Shown here piece after piece: positions 13,575 through 21,490 of a stretch of DNA of 25,673 nt. Positions within the stretch are counted from its first letter, which is position 1; each line of letters begins with the position of its first letter. This DNA is from JBGQBN01 sp041494805 (lineage in GTDB: Bacteria; Acidobacteriota; Terriglobia; Terriglobales; Acidobacteriaceae). The position numbers and the translations under genes are program-made. The notes beneath the pieces are model-generated. The model saw only the letters and a list, made by a program, of their open reading frames with translations, was not told the DNA's origin and ran no database searches. The stretch lies in NCBI GenBank assembly GCA_041494805.1, contig JBGQBN010000060.1, positions 1 through 25,673 on the forward strand, in the 5' to 3' direction.

Positions 13575-15191
13575 TTGGCCTACGGCGACCTGCGTGACTG
13601 GATGGCGGCGCTCGAGCGCTCCGGCGAACTAAGAAAGATCAGCACCGAGGCAGATCCCATCCTGGAAATCACCGAGATTACCGACCGCGTGAGCAAGGGG
13701 AAGCACGCGGGCGGGGGCGCCCGCGCCACACAAGCTGGAGGCCCCGCGCTCCTTTTCCAAAACATCAAAGGCCACCCTGGCTCCCAGCTCCTAATCAACC
13801 AGTTCGGCTCCGCTCGCCGCATGAACCTGGCGCTCGAAGTGGACTCGCTCGACGAAGTCGCCGACCGCATCCGCGGTTTTATGGACGTGAAATCCCCGCA
13901 AGGCTTCCTCGACAAAGTAAAAATGCTCCCAAAGCTCGCGGAAATGGGCCAGTTCTTCCCCAAGACGGTCGCGACCGGTCCTTGCAAGGAAGTCATCAAG
14001 CGCGACAATTTCTCGCTGCTCGATTTCCCCATTCTGCAGTGCTGGCCGAAAGACGCCGGCCGCTTCATCACTCTGCCCTGCGTAGTCACCCGTGATCCCA
14101 AGACCGGCAAACGCAATGTGGGTATGTACCGCATGCAGGTGTATGACGAACGTACTGCCGGGATGCACTGGCAGCGCCAGAAAGTCGGGGCAGAGCATTA
14201 CCGCGAGCGCATGCGCGCCGCCGCTGTAGAGACGTTGCTCCGCAACGTCTCCAGCGAGACGCAGCAAGCTGCGTCTCTACGGGTTGACCTGATGGCGCGA
14301 ACTTCCGGGGGTTCTGTGCTGCCTGAAGGCGACCGCCCCGCCGGCAAGATGGAAGTGGCTGTCGCCATCGGCACCGACCCCGCCATCACGTTTTCGGCCA
14401 TCGTTCCCGCGCCGCCGGAGGTCGAGGAATACCTCATCGCCGGCTTCCTCCGCCAGAAACCGGTTGAACTGGTAAAGTGCGAAACCGTCGATCTCGAAGT
14501 CCCCGCCACCTCGGAAATCGTGCTTGAAGGCCATGTCCATCTCGACGAACTCCGCACCGAGGGCCCGTTCGGAGACCACACCGGCTTCTACTCGCTCGAG
14601 GATCTCTATCCTGTATTCCACCTGAGCTGCATCACGCATCGCAAAGACCCGATCTATGCCACCACCATCGTCGGCAAGCCGCCCATGGAAGATGGCTGGA
14701 TGGGCAAGGCCGTCGAACGCATCTTTCTTCCGCTGATGCGACTCACAATTCCAGAACTGGTGGACATCAACCTGCCCATCGAGGGCATCTTCCACAACCT
14801 GATGATCGTCTCCATCAAAAAGTCCTACCCCGGCCAGGCCCGCAAAGTGATGAACGCCATCTGGTCGCTGGGCCAGGCCATGTTCACCAAGTGCATCATT
14901 GTTGTCGACGAAGACGTGAACGTGCAGGACATCGCCGACGTCACGCTCAAGGTGCTGAACCACATTGACCCCGAGCGCGACATCCAATTCAACCTCGGCC
15001 CGGTTGATTCCCTGGACCACGCCTCCCGCCTGCCCGACTACGGCTCGAAAATGGGCATCGACGCCACCCGCAAGTGGCCCAGCGAAGGCTTCACCCGCCC
15101 CTGGCCGGACGAAATTCTGATGGACGTAAAAACCAAGGCGCTGGTGGATAGCAAATGGAAAGCGTTGGCAAAGGACTTGGGGATCGGGTAA
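13575..15191 (+). CDS. ubiD: UbiD-family prFMN-dependent decarboxylase, 538 aa
   Basis: The N-terminus AYGDLRDWMAALERSGELRKI and the blocks GPFGDHTGFYS, KPPMEDGWMGKAVERIFLP, PGQARKVMNAIW and DHASRLPDYGSKMGIDATRKW are those of UbiD (de)carboxylases, which use prenylated FMN; the EVPATSEIVLEG block carries conserved Glu residues. Likely roles are quinone biosynthesis or aromatic acid decarboxylation. The start is TTG at 13575 behind GAGGGA, and no ATG is near. Two stretches look inserted relative to the family: residues about 42-54 (GKHAGGGARATQA) and about 218-236 (VETLLRNVSSETQQ...), each encoded by a palindromic repeat element in frame (13704-13731 and 14226-14280). The racemase-family gene starts 2 nt after the stop. 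Confidence 0.88.
   Translation: MAYGDLRDWMAALERSGELRKISTEADPILEITEITDRVSKGKHAGGGARATQAGGPALLFQNIKGHPGSQLLINQFGSARRMNLALEVDSLDEVADRIRGFMDVKSPQGFLDKVKMLPKLAEMGQFFPKTVATGPCKEVIKRDNFSLLDFPILQCWPKDAGRFITLPCVVTRDPKTGKRNVGMYRMQVYDERTAGMHWQRQKVGAEHYRERMRAAAVETLLRNVSSETQQAASLRVDLMARTSGGSVLPEGDRPAGKMEVAVAIGTDPAITFSAIVPAPPEVEEYLIAGFLRQKPVELVKCETVDLEVPATSEIVLEGHVHLDELRTEGPFGDHTGFYSLEDLYPVFHLSCITHRKDPIYATTIVGKPPMEDGWMGKAVERIFLPLMRLTIPELVDINLPIEGIFHNLMIVSIKKSYPGQARKVMNAIWSLGQAMFTKCIIVVDEDVNVQDIADVTLKVLNHIDPERDIQFNLGPVDSLDHASRLPDYGSKMGIDATRKWPSEGFTRPWPDEILMDVKTKALVDSKWKALAKDLGIG
13704..13731 (-). repeat. 28-bp GC-palindrome element inserted in frame within ubiD
   Basis: The reverse complement is GTGTGGCGCGGGCG, then CCCC, then CGCCCGCGTG. 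It matches 27 of 28 bases of the intergenic copy at 15903-15930 on the opposite strand. It encodes HAGGGARATQ of UbiD. Confidence 0.8.
14226..14280. repeat. GTAGAGACG palindromic element inserted in frame within ubiD (55 bp)
   Basis: Outer ends are GTAGAGACG (14226-14234) and CGTCTCTAC (14272-14280). Inside are two perfect 10-bp hairpins: GAGACGTTGC-TCC-GCAACGTCTC and GAGACGCAGC-AA-GCTGCGTCTC. It has the same architecture as the intergenic element at 13460-13542 and keeps the UbiD frame open. Confidence 0.8.
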
Positions 15192-15193
15192 GC

Positions 15194-15889
15194 ATGAAGA
15201 CCGCAGGCATCATCGGCGGCACTGGCCCCGAGTCCACGGTCGAGTACTACCGCCAGATCATCGCGACCTATCGTGAGCGGAACCCGGACGGAAGTTATCC
15301 CCAGATCATCCTCAACAGCATCGACAACAAAAAAATGTTGGATCTGGTCGCCGGCAACGAGTTGGCCGCCCTCACCGAGTTTTTAGTGGCCGAGATCGAA
15401 AAGCTGGCCCGCGCCGGCTCGGATTTCGCCGTGCTCGCCGCCAACACCCCGCATATTGTTTTTGATGACCTTCGCCGCCAGTCCCCAATTCCCATGATCA
15501 GCATTGTCGAAGCCACTTGTGAGACGGCCAAGGCCCTCCACCTGCAACGCCTGGGTTTGTTCGGCACCCGCTTTACCATGCAGGGCCGTTTCTATCCCGA
15601 AATATTTTCCCGGGCAGGGATCACACTCGCCGTCCCCGACGAAAGTGAACAGGCCTACATTCATGACAAGTACATGAGTGAACTGCTGCAGGGCACAGTC
15701 CTGCCAGAAACCCGTGAGCGCTTGCTGGCCATCGTAGATAAAATGAAAGACCGCGACGGGATTCAGGCCGTGATTCTGGGCGGGACGGAACTGTCGTTAA
15801 TTTTGCGCGACCCCACCGCCCGCGGCATCCCAGTCCTGGACACAACGCGCATCCATGTGAAAGCGATCGTCACGGAGTTGTTGTCGTAG
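15194..15889 (+). CDS. Aspartate/glutamate racemase family protein, 231 aa
   Basis: The N-terminus MKTAGIIGGTGPESTVEYYR and the two active-site regions VLAANTPH (residues 80-87) and LGGTELSLIL (195-204) identify the Asp/Glu racemase (YgeA/RacD) family, pyridoxal-independent cytoplasmic enzymes. Classical members use a Cys pair, or Thr/Cys, at NTxH and GCTE. Here the first position is Ala83-Asn84-Thr85, and the second Cys is Gly197 (GGTE), so canonical two-base racemisation is doubtful. A one-sided epimerase, a hydrolase-like activity or another amino acid substrate is possible. ATG at 15194 is preferred over an upstream ATG inside ubiD; with only 2 nt between the genes, translation is probably coupled. 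Confidence 0.8.
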   Translation: MKTAGIIGGTGPESTVEYYRQIIATYRERNPDGSYPQIILNSIDNKKMLDLVAGNELAALTEFLVAEIEKLARAGSDFAVLAANTPHIVFDDLRRQSPIPMISIVEATCETAKALHLQRLGLFGTRFTMQGRFYPEIFSRAGITLAVPDESEQAYIHDKYMSELLQGTVLPETRERLLAIVDKMKDRDGIQAVILGGTELSLILRDPTARGIPVLDTTRIHVKAIVTELLS

Positions 15890-15902
15890 GTAGCAGAAGT
15901 CC

Positions 15903-15930
15903 GTGTGGCGCGGGCGCCCTCGCCCGCGTG
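15903..15930 (+). repeat. 28-bp GC-palindrome element, intergenic copy
   Basis: Stem CGCGGGCG (15909-15916), loop CCCT, stem CGCCCGCG (15921-15928), flanked by GTGTGG and TG. It is nearly identical to the copy inside ubiD (13704-13731), which lies in the opposite orientation. Confidence 0.75.
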
Positions 15931-15950
15931 TCGTAATGGCAAACAGCCGT

Positions 15951-15980
15951 AAATAAAAAAGCCCCCGCCCAAGCGGAGGC
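15951..15980 (-). terminator. Rho-independent terminator of the DUF1326 gene
   Basis: GCCCCCGC-CCAA-GCGGAGGC (15961-15980) forms an 8-bp stem with one mismatch. On the minus strand it is followed by TTTTTTATTTA (15960-15950). It lies about 30 bp past the stop codon of the minus-strand DUF1326 gene. Confidence 0.8.
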
Positions 15981-16011
15981 CCACACAACGAAGCCTTTCA
16001 CCAGCCAGCTT

Positions 16012-16698
16012 TCACTTGCTCGACATACCCCCACCCTCGCCTTCGTGGGTATCGATCGAAATCAGAAAAGCGTTCCGGTCGGAGTAGGAGAATTTGTGTC
16101 CCGGTAGATTGGCACTGTGCTCGATGGAGTGATACATTGCGAAGCCATCGTTATTCTGCGCCCCGAAATACTTGACATTTCGCATTACCACGCCTTTGCC
16201 ATCGGCGCCCGGCTCCCGCTGCAATTTCATGGTGGCCAGTTGGCCTCCACCCAGCGTGGCGGTGACCAGGTCCGCAGTTCGATCGACCTGGATGGCAGCT
16301 TCCTGCACTTTCAGTTCGCCCCACTCCAGACCATAGGTCTTGAGAATCATGGGCGCCAGCGCGTCCCGCTGTTCTTTGTTGGTGGATGGATCAAACGATA
16401 CCGTCACCCACTCTCCTTTTTTGTTGGTACCCCACTCGTCGCCCAGATCCCCGGTCAGCCAGTACTTGGCCCCTGCCAGGTTGGTGTTGCCCGAGTACCC
16501 TTCGCGCACTTTGACCGCCATATTGAACTCGCAGTGCGGATGCTCAGCGTGTTTGTTGAAATAGCAAGGACAAAACAGATGGCAACTGCAAGCTTCCACG
16601 TAATCCGCTTTCATCTGCCATGCTGGTTTTCCGGGAGTCGAAGCCATGAGGATGACTACACACACGGCGAGAAGGCTTATCTGCTTCCAGCTTTTCAT
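16012..16698 (-). CDS. Exported DUF1326 domain protein, 228 aa
   Basis: A signal peptide (MKSWKQISLLAVCVVILMAS, cut near residue 22) precedes a DUF1326 domain. Its hallmark cysteines EACSCHLFCPCYF (Cys37, 39, 43, 45) and a further PHCEF are present, which suggests metal binding. DUF1326 proteins are found in soil bacteria, often beside DUF2182 membrane proteins, with no firm biochemical role. The start is ATG at 16698, with GAGG 5 nt upstream; a GTG two codons earlier is possible. No DUF2182 partner lies in the window. A terminator follows at 15951-15980. Confidence 0.85.
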   Translation of the reverse strand: MKSWKQISLLAVCVVILMASTPGKPAWQMKADYVEACSCHLFCPCYFNKHAEHPHCEFNMAVKVREGYSGNTNLAGAKYWLTGDLGDEWGTNKKGEWVTVSFDPSTNKEQRDALAPMILKTYGLEWGELKVQEAAIQVDRTADLVTATLGGGQLATMKLQREPGADGKGVVMRNVKYFGAQNNDGFAMYHSIEHSANLPGHKFSYSDRNAFLISIDTHEGEGGGMSSK

Positions 16699-17094
16699 AT
16701 CCACCTCTTTCTGACGTATCTGTATCCGAAGTGGCCTGACGTGCTTGGATGGGCGACAGGATTTTACAGCGGTTGACCAAGTTTAGCCAGGGGCCGGGAT
16801 CTGGCAGGCTGCGGAAAACTCCCGACGAGAGCAAAATCGGGAAAGCATGACTTCAGTCGTGCCGTTAAGTCGTCCCGAATCTGTCCGCGCTTTAGCGCCT
16901 GAGGTTGGCAGGCTTGGCTGTGTGGGGCGGGCGGCCCGGCGTTCGCGCAGAACCATATCTTAGAGAAGCGAACTATCACAACTGGGAGTGCCTCATTCTT
17001 AGCGAAGCCAAGGGTGGGAATTCTCGCTTCCCATCCCCCCTCGCGCACCTGTAATCTATAAGTTACATAGGATGAGCTTGAGGGAAAGGACACT
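16699..17094. other. Divergent intergenic region, 396 bp
   Basis: It lies between the leftward DUF1326 gene and the rightward antitoxin gene. I looked for a HigB/RelE-type toxin or its remains upstream of the antitoxin and saw none in any frame. The only clear signal is the palindrome at 17050-17067. Confidence 0.5.
17050..17067 (+). promoter_or_regulatory. Palindromic operator before the antitoxin gene
   Basis: TGTAA-TCTATAAG-TTACA is a perfect 5-8-5 inverted repeat 27 bp before the antitoxin start codon. The AT-rich centre (TATAAG) could be the -10 region, so binding would block transcription. Autorepression by the antitoxin is the expected pattern for this family. Confidence 0.55.
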
Positions 17095-17400
17095 ATGAAA
17101 CGCAAGGCCAGCATGTCCCACGACGAAGCCACAATTCGTGAACTGCGCGACAATCCGGAGTTCGCTGCTGAATACCTCCGCGCCGCATTGGAGGATGACG
17201 ACGAGCCCAGCGTGCTCCTGATCGCCCTGCGTCGCATCGCGGAAGCCCGCGGCGGCATTGCCAAGGTAGCCAAAGCCGCCGGCATTGAGCGCGAGAGCCT
17301 GTACCGCGCATTATCAGTTCGCGGAAACCCTCGGCTTTCCACCCTCGTGGCCGTGACCAAGGCAGTGGGATTGAAGCTCACGGTCGAAGCCGCGCAATAG
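17095..17400 (+). CDS. HigA-type antitoxin / addiction-module antidote protein, 101 aa (no toxin partner seen)
   Basis: The product fits the addiction-module antidote family (TIGR02684-like). The acidic N-terminal part (MSHDEATIRELRDNPEFAAEYLRAAL) is followed by an HTH with GGIAKVAKAAGIERESLYRAL, SVRGNPRLSTLVAV and KAVGLKLTV. The start ATG at 17095 is preceded by AAGGA. In typical loci the RelE/HigB-like toxin gene is directly upstream. Here the nearest upstream gene is 397 bp away on the other strand, and the downstream gene is convergent, so the antitoxin is alone. It may be a remnant, a regulator co-opted for other targets, or an antidote to a toxin elsewhere. Its likely DNA site is the palindrome at 17050-17067. 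Confidence 0.8.
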   Translation: MKRKASMSHDEATIRELRDNPEFAAEYLRAALEDDDEPSVLLIALRRIAEARGGIAKVAKAAGIERESLYRALSVRGNPRLSTLVAVTKAVGLKLTVEAAQ

Positions 17401-17504
17401 ACATAGGGTTGGATTGATGATCCCCGTCACCCACCCTTTTCGCAAAGGACGCGAAAAGGATGGGCCACCCGGCCGCTTCAGACATAAGCTGACAATTCCT
17501 TCCT

Positions 17505-20090
17505 TCACTTTCCCTTGAGCAGAAGAGCTACTAGCTTGTCGATTTCCTTCATTCTGGATTTCAGGTTCAGCCGCACAAAACCACGCTGACGGGCAATCGA
17601 AGAACCAGCGGGGAACTCTCCGGAACGTACCATCTTGGCTGCTTCTTCATGTGCCTGCGCTCCCAGCTTGGCAATATCGGTGTGATCTTTGTTCTCATGA
17701 TCGAATGTCGGTATTGGAAGTTCCAGCAGCTTCTTGTGAATGTCCCGCTCCCCGAGCAGTCCGGCTGACTGGAACGGTTTGATGGCTTGATTTACGGTTT
17801 CACAGTTCAGGATCGCAGCCACATATTCGGCCTCTTGACGAGTAGCGAATGCTGCCCAATAGAGTTTCACATCAACGATGAACGGGATGGACTCAGCGCC
17901 ACGATCAAAAAATGTTGCTGCCACGTTCATGCCTGAGTGGTTGTAAAGCACGAGATACCGCTGCCTAAAATCCTGCCGCGTAAGCTCCTTCTGATAGTCC
18001 AGCCGCTCATAGAGATTTTGTTTGGCGGCCTTGTCACCACGCTTCTCATTCCAAATTCGTTCAGCTTCCTGCATCCACTTGCCGAATTCCCGGTAGCCCT
18101 CTTTCATGAGCTTTTCAGCAGTGAGGACGCTTAACAATCCATTCTTCACTTGGATAGGTAGAACGACCGTGACCGGAGTTAGAAGAGCGAATGGCACGAG
18201 ATGGCGGGCGACTGCCGTGCTGTAGATGAACTTGCCTTCGACCAGCCCGCTCATGTTTACTGTGTTGTACGGCTTCTTCGCTTGCGCCGCCTGTTCGGGC
18301 TCAGTTTCCGCCCAATAAACGGCACCAGGGTCTACCTTGGTGTGGAGATCGGTTACACGGACAAAATAGAAGCTTCTGGGCACGATGGTTGCGCCCTGCT
18401 TAAAGACGCTTTGGTAGTCGCTTGGCTTTGATAGGCCAGGGGCACCGGGAGACGTGGACAAAGCTGCCCTTGAGCCCAGGTAGATGACCCGGCCTTCCTT
18501 CCTTTCCTCTTCAAGATGGCACTTTGCAACTTCCCATCTCACATCTCTGCCGGGTAGCCTGCCAGCCCATTCGATAACCGGGAGCTTTTCCTTTGGGTCT
18601 CCGACAACTGTGTCTCGTTTCGCAAAGAGTACGCAGGCGGGAACGTTGAATAGGGGCGTTACTTCCCACATGTCCCAATAGCCAGTCAACCTGAACATCG
18701 CACAGCTGTCATACTTCCGTTGGATGAGATTTTGGTGCTGATCCGCGCTCAAGACCGCCCGAGGCATCACGAACGCAAGTCGAGCATTGGTATTTGCGAA
18801 TGTCGCCATCGAGTGTGCTAAGAAGACCGTCGCAAGCTCCATCTGTGTGAACAGCTTTTGCGACTTGGGTGCAATCTTGTATCGGTCAATCGCACGGCGT
18901 TTGATTTCGTCTTGGTACTCGGGGTCGGAGATAAAGCGATAGGAGAGCCACGGCGGATTCCCGATGATGAAGTCGAACTGCCCCTTCAGCATGGCCGGAC
19001 GGTAACTGTTCCGGATGATGAAAGACCAAATTGAGTTCTTCCGCTCCTTGATTAGCTGCGAGAGGCCTTCGGTAAATTGCCACAGAGCATCCAACACTTT
19101 CTCGTACTGAAGCAGCTTGGACAAATCCGGCACGACTTGAGCGAGATTCTTCGCCATGATCGCCCGGTTTTCCTTGCCCGACTTTGCATGTTCCTCTGCG
19201 ATCTCCGTACAAGCTGCGATAGCTTCATCGAACAGTTCAGGCATGTGGATCAGCATGTCCGGGATGACGACCTGCTTCTGATCTTTCCGTGATCCGTAGT
19301 TAATCACCACGCCGTTAAGCTGCTCGTACAGATTTGCTTCCACTTCCCGAGGCAGAAAGAGCGAGTCCGCCAAGTACACGGGGATTTGGATCGGCTTCCT
19401 CGCAGTATTGATGAGCTTTCCGAGGGCAAGCACGTAATTGGCTCTTGAAATGGTGACCGCTACGGGATGAATATCGATGCCTTGAACGTTGCCGAGGATG
19501 AGCTTGAGTCGCTCGTTATCGGTTCCATCAGGGTTGTACTGCAAGAAATGAGTGACAGCGGCTCTTAAGAAGCTTCCGGAACCGCAACTTGGGTCGAGAA
19601 CTGCCTTGAATCCGCGCTTCGGGAGAAGCTCAGAGACCATGCGTTCACACAACCAGTCAGGCGTGTAGTATTCGCCAAGTTCATGCCGATCTTTGGGATC
19701 AATCAACTGCTGGTAGACGCCCTTGAGCACGTCCTCACGAACCTGAGACAAGTCATATTCAGTCAGGTGCGAGAGAATCCGTTCCCATGTCGGAGCGAGA
19801 ATCTCCTCCGCTTCGGCGTTCCGAAGCCAATGGAAGAAATCGTCGTCAACAAGATTCGCCAGATGCTTCGATTGGAAGTAGCGACCGGAAAAGACATCCT
19901 TCGCCACTTGTCGTAAGCTACCACTTGCCTTGCCCTGTGAGAGGGCAGCCCAGATCAGCAGTCTCGCAATACTTGCGAGATAAGTGTGCCGCAGGAACAG
20001 GCTCTCAAGCTCGGAAATTTCCTGCCCGGTCTCACTATCCTTTATCGCCGTCGCCGTCTCGGTCAGATGCCCGTAAGTTACGGTCAGGTA
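17505..20090 (-). pseudogene. Type IIG-like restriction-modification protein, C-terminal (methyltransferase) part of a broken gene
   Basis: The frame is open from about 20099 to the stop at 17505; the first available start is GTG at 19907, giving 800 aa. Sequence upstream of that GTG still matches the family (ISELESLFLRHTYLASIARL). Counting from GTG 19907, it holds GEYYTPDWLCERM (78-90), methyltransferase motif I DPSCGSGSF (105-113) and motif IV NPPW (317-320), then a long target-recognition part. It therefore belongs to the Eco57I-like family of fused N6-adenine methyltransferase/endonuclease proteins. The nuclease and connecting parts are cut off by the scrambled segment at 20091-20379. The fragment might still be expressed as a methyltransferase from GTG 19907, but it lacks the linker helices. 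Confidence 0.8.
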
Positions 20091-20379
20091 ACAAAAGACT
20101 TGTCAGCCAGAGCCAGAATGCACCAAGCGATTCTTCCGTCAGCTTGAATCGCCCTGTTCTTGCGGCTGGTGAAAAGCCCTCTCCTGAGACCGTCACGCTT
20201 GAGCTGATCCGCCCCTTAGATTCGCTCTCAGCAGATAGAGCCAACCGCGGACCGCTTTCAAATGGGATTTCGGAAGTAGCCTGCTTTATGGCGAGAGCAT
20301 GGCTGCACTCAAGAAGGCATGGGCGAGAGTCAACGGTGAACCCGAGTCCATGCTTGCGTTTGAGACGTGGCAGAAGTAC
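20091..20379. other. Scrambled segment inside the restriction-modification gene
   Basis: In this stretch, protein pieces of one gene are found on both strands. On the plus strand, 20150-20212 encodes RPVLAAGEKPSPETVTLELI, and 20220-20379 encodes IRSQQIEPTADRFQM and, one frame away, SMAALKKAWARVNGEPE...FETWQKY. On the minus strand, 20149-20092 encodes FKLTEESLGAFWLWLTSLL. In intact relatives the order would be WRLY-RPVL..., LTEES...WLTSLL, QQIEPTADRF...TWQKY, LTVTYG. At 20376-20379 the two orientations meet at GTAC; at 20090 the gene resumes with YLTVTYGHLTE. So one block is deleted from between two inverted blocks and sits at their side. Confidence 0.7.
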
Positions 20380-20750
20380 AGTCGCCATTCGATCCCGTCT
20401 GAAGCGATGGCAAGAATCGAACGCGGAACTTCATCGTTTTGCTTTTGCCATGTCCCGGCGACGTACTCCCGGAGTTGGCCCTCAGCTTCGGATAGGGTCG
20501 CATCCAATGAATTCTCAAACTCGATGATGGCGTTCCCATAGTATGCGTCGGCACGGCCCTTCTTCACGCCTGTCGGCTGCTGGATTCGGATCAGTTTCTC
20601 GACGCCTCCAGTGCGGATTCGAAGGTGGTACGGGACTCGACGCTTCCGAAATTTGGTCGCCGGTGATAACAGCTGAAGGTTAGGAAGTGAATCTGGCGAG
20701 ATTGATGGAAGCGTTTCAGTCCCCAGGGCATGGGTGGAGATTATCTTCAC
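20286..20750 (-). pseudogene. Type IIG-like restriction-modification protein, N-terminal (nuclease) part of the same broken gene
   Basis: GTG at 20750 opens a frame of 154 codons. Only the part down to about 20376 (residues 1-125) is authentic; the rest is the antisense of an inverted piece. Residues 66-79 (GRADAYYGNAIIEFE, with Asp68, Glu77, Glu79) look like a PD-(D/E)XK-type nuclease core, and LREYVAGTW and ILAIASDGIEWRLY are conserved in the family. In an intact gene the next residues would be RPVLAAGE, which are now found on the opposite strand at 20150. Because the product would end in nonsense, this half alone is probably inactive. Confidence 0.7.
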
Positions 20751-20780
20751 AGCTGAGATGACGTCTGTGACGAATGAACG

Positions 20781-20814
20781 TCAAAACCCCCGCCCAAGCG
20801 GAGCTTGGACGGGG
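20781..20814 (-). terminator. Terminator of the PD-(D/E)XK-like gene
   Basis: CCCCGCCCAAGC (20788-20799), loop GGA, GCTTGGACGGGG (20803-20814) form a 12-bp stem with one wobble. On the minus strand GTTTTGA follows. It separates the nuclease-like gene (ends 20855) from the broken restriction-modification gene. Confidence 0.7.
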
Positions 20815-20854
20815 CACCCTCGGCACCCTTCACAGACCCACGCTGACCCACCGC

Positions 20855-21304
20855 TCAAGCCAGCAAATGCCAAGCCTCCCGATACTTCTCAAACCTCCCA
20901 CCCGATCTGCATCCATCCGGATACACCCGCAACTGCCGTCTCCCCACGAATGAGCGAACCGGCAACACATACCAGAGGTCCCGCGGCACAATGTGGGCCA
21001 CAACAAAATCAATCTCTTTGGCCGTGTAGGCGAGACATCCCTTCCCCCAGAAGTGCTGCAAACCAATGTTGTATTTATGTCTCCCCGGACTGCTAGTGGA
21101 CTTCACCTGCACCCGCAACAATCGGGTTCCCGTGTCAACAATGAAGTCGTAAGCCTCGCTGTCTCCGTACGGCTTAGCCACCGCAATCCCCAGGCTCGCC
21201 GCCTTGAGCGCAAATGCCAGTTCCGATACCTCCCCGCGCCGCTTCGGGTCATACCGCAAAGAGAGCCGCTTGTACTTGGGTGCAACAGAATGTGGACTTG
21301 TCAA
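20855..21304 (-). CDS. PD-(D/E)XK nuclease-like protein, 149 aa
   Basis: The N-terminal half reads RRGEVSELAFALKAASLGIAVAKPYGDSEAYDFIVDTGTRLLRVQVKST: a Glu helix, then Asp in YDFIVD, then Q-V-K, which is the PD-(D/E)XK nuclease core. It resembles the small group-I-intron-associated PD-(D/E)XK family (PF11645-like), also found as stand-alone genes in acidobacteria. The C-terminal half is Arg/Trp-rich (DLWYVLPVRSF). No ATG is available; TTG at 21304 gives the full frame and TTG at residue 16 is an alternative, and neither has a good Shine-Dalgarno. A hairpin with a T-run lies 20 nt upstream of the start. It is next to the broken restriction-modification gene, so a defence role is plausible but unproven. 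Confidence 0.65.
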   Translation of the reverse strand: MTSPHSVAPKYKRLSLRYDPKRRGEVSELAFALKAASLGIAVAKPYGDSEAYDFIVDTGTRLLRVQVKSTSSPGRHKYNIGLQHFWGKGCLAYTAKEIDFVVAHIVPRDLWYVLPVRSFVGRRQLRVYPDGCRSGGRFEKYREAWHLLA

Positions 21305-21313
21305 TTGGGCCCC

Positions 21314-21359
21314 AAATAAAAAAGCGCAGGCTGTGAAAGCCTGCGCCGGATATTTTTTT
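21314..21359. terminator. Bidirectional terminator-like hairpin
   Basis: GCGCAGGCT (21324-21332) pairs with AGCCTGCGC (21338-21346) over a 5-nt loop. On the minus strand a T-run follows directly (complement of AAATAAAAAA); on the plus strand ATTTTTTT follows after a short gap. It lies 20 nt upstream of the likely start of the nuclease-like gene. Confidence 0.7.
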
Positions 21360-21454
21360 GATTATGGTGGTCCCGTCTGCTGGCTACAGCGACGGAGAAG
21401 TTTCCCGAGCTGGTCTTACTAGTGGCTGGTGGCCGGCGACCGGGTCGCCAAACC

Positions 21455-21490
21455 AAAAAAGGCGCGAGCCCGAAGGCCGCGCCTTTGTTT
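21455..21490. terminator. Second bidirectional terminator-like hairpin
   Basis: GGCGCGAGCC-CGAA-GGCCGCGCC (21461-21483) is flanked by AAAAAA on the left and TTTGTTT on the right, so either strand gives a stem followed by T. The stem has one unpaired position. Confidence 0.65.

Noticed and set aside
14277..15020. 247-codon minus-strand frame antisense to ubiD
   Set aside because: It is a shadow of the UbiD frame; no ribosome binding site or domain seen.
16764..17381. 205-codon minus-strand frame covering the antitoxin region
   Set aside because: It is antisense to the antitoxin gene and its operator; the composition is not protein-like.
20035..20388. 117-codon minus-strand frame and the plus-strand frames 19787-20527 and 20299-20541
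   Set aside because: Each is a patchwork. Only sub-segments match the type IIG family, because the underlying DNA is rearranged.
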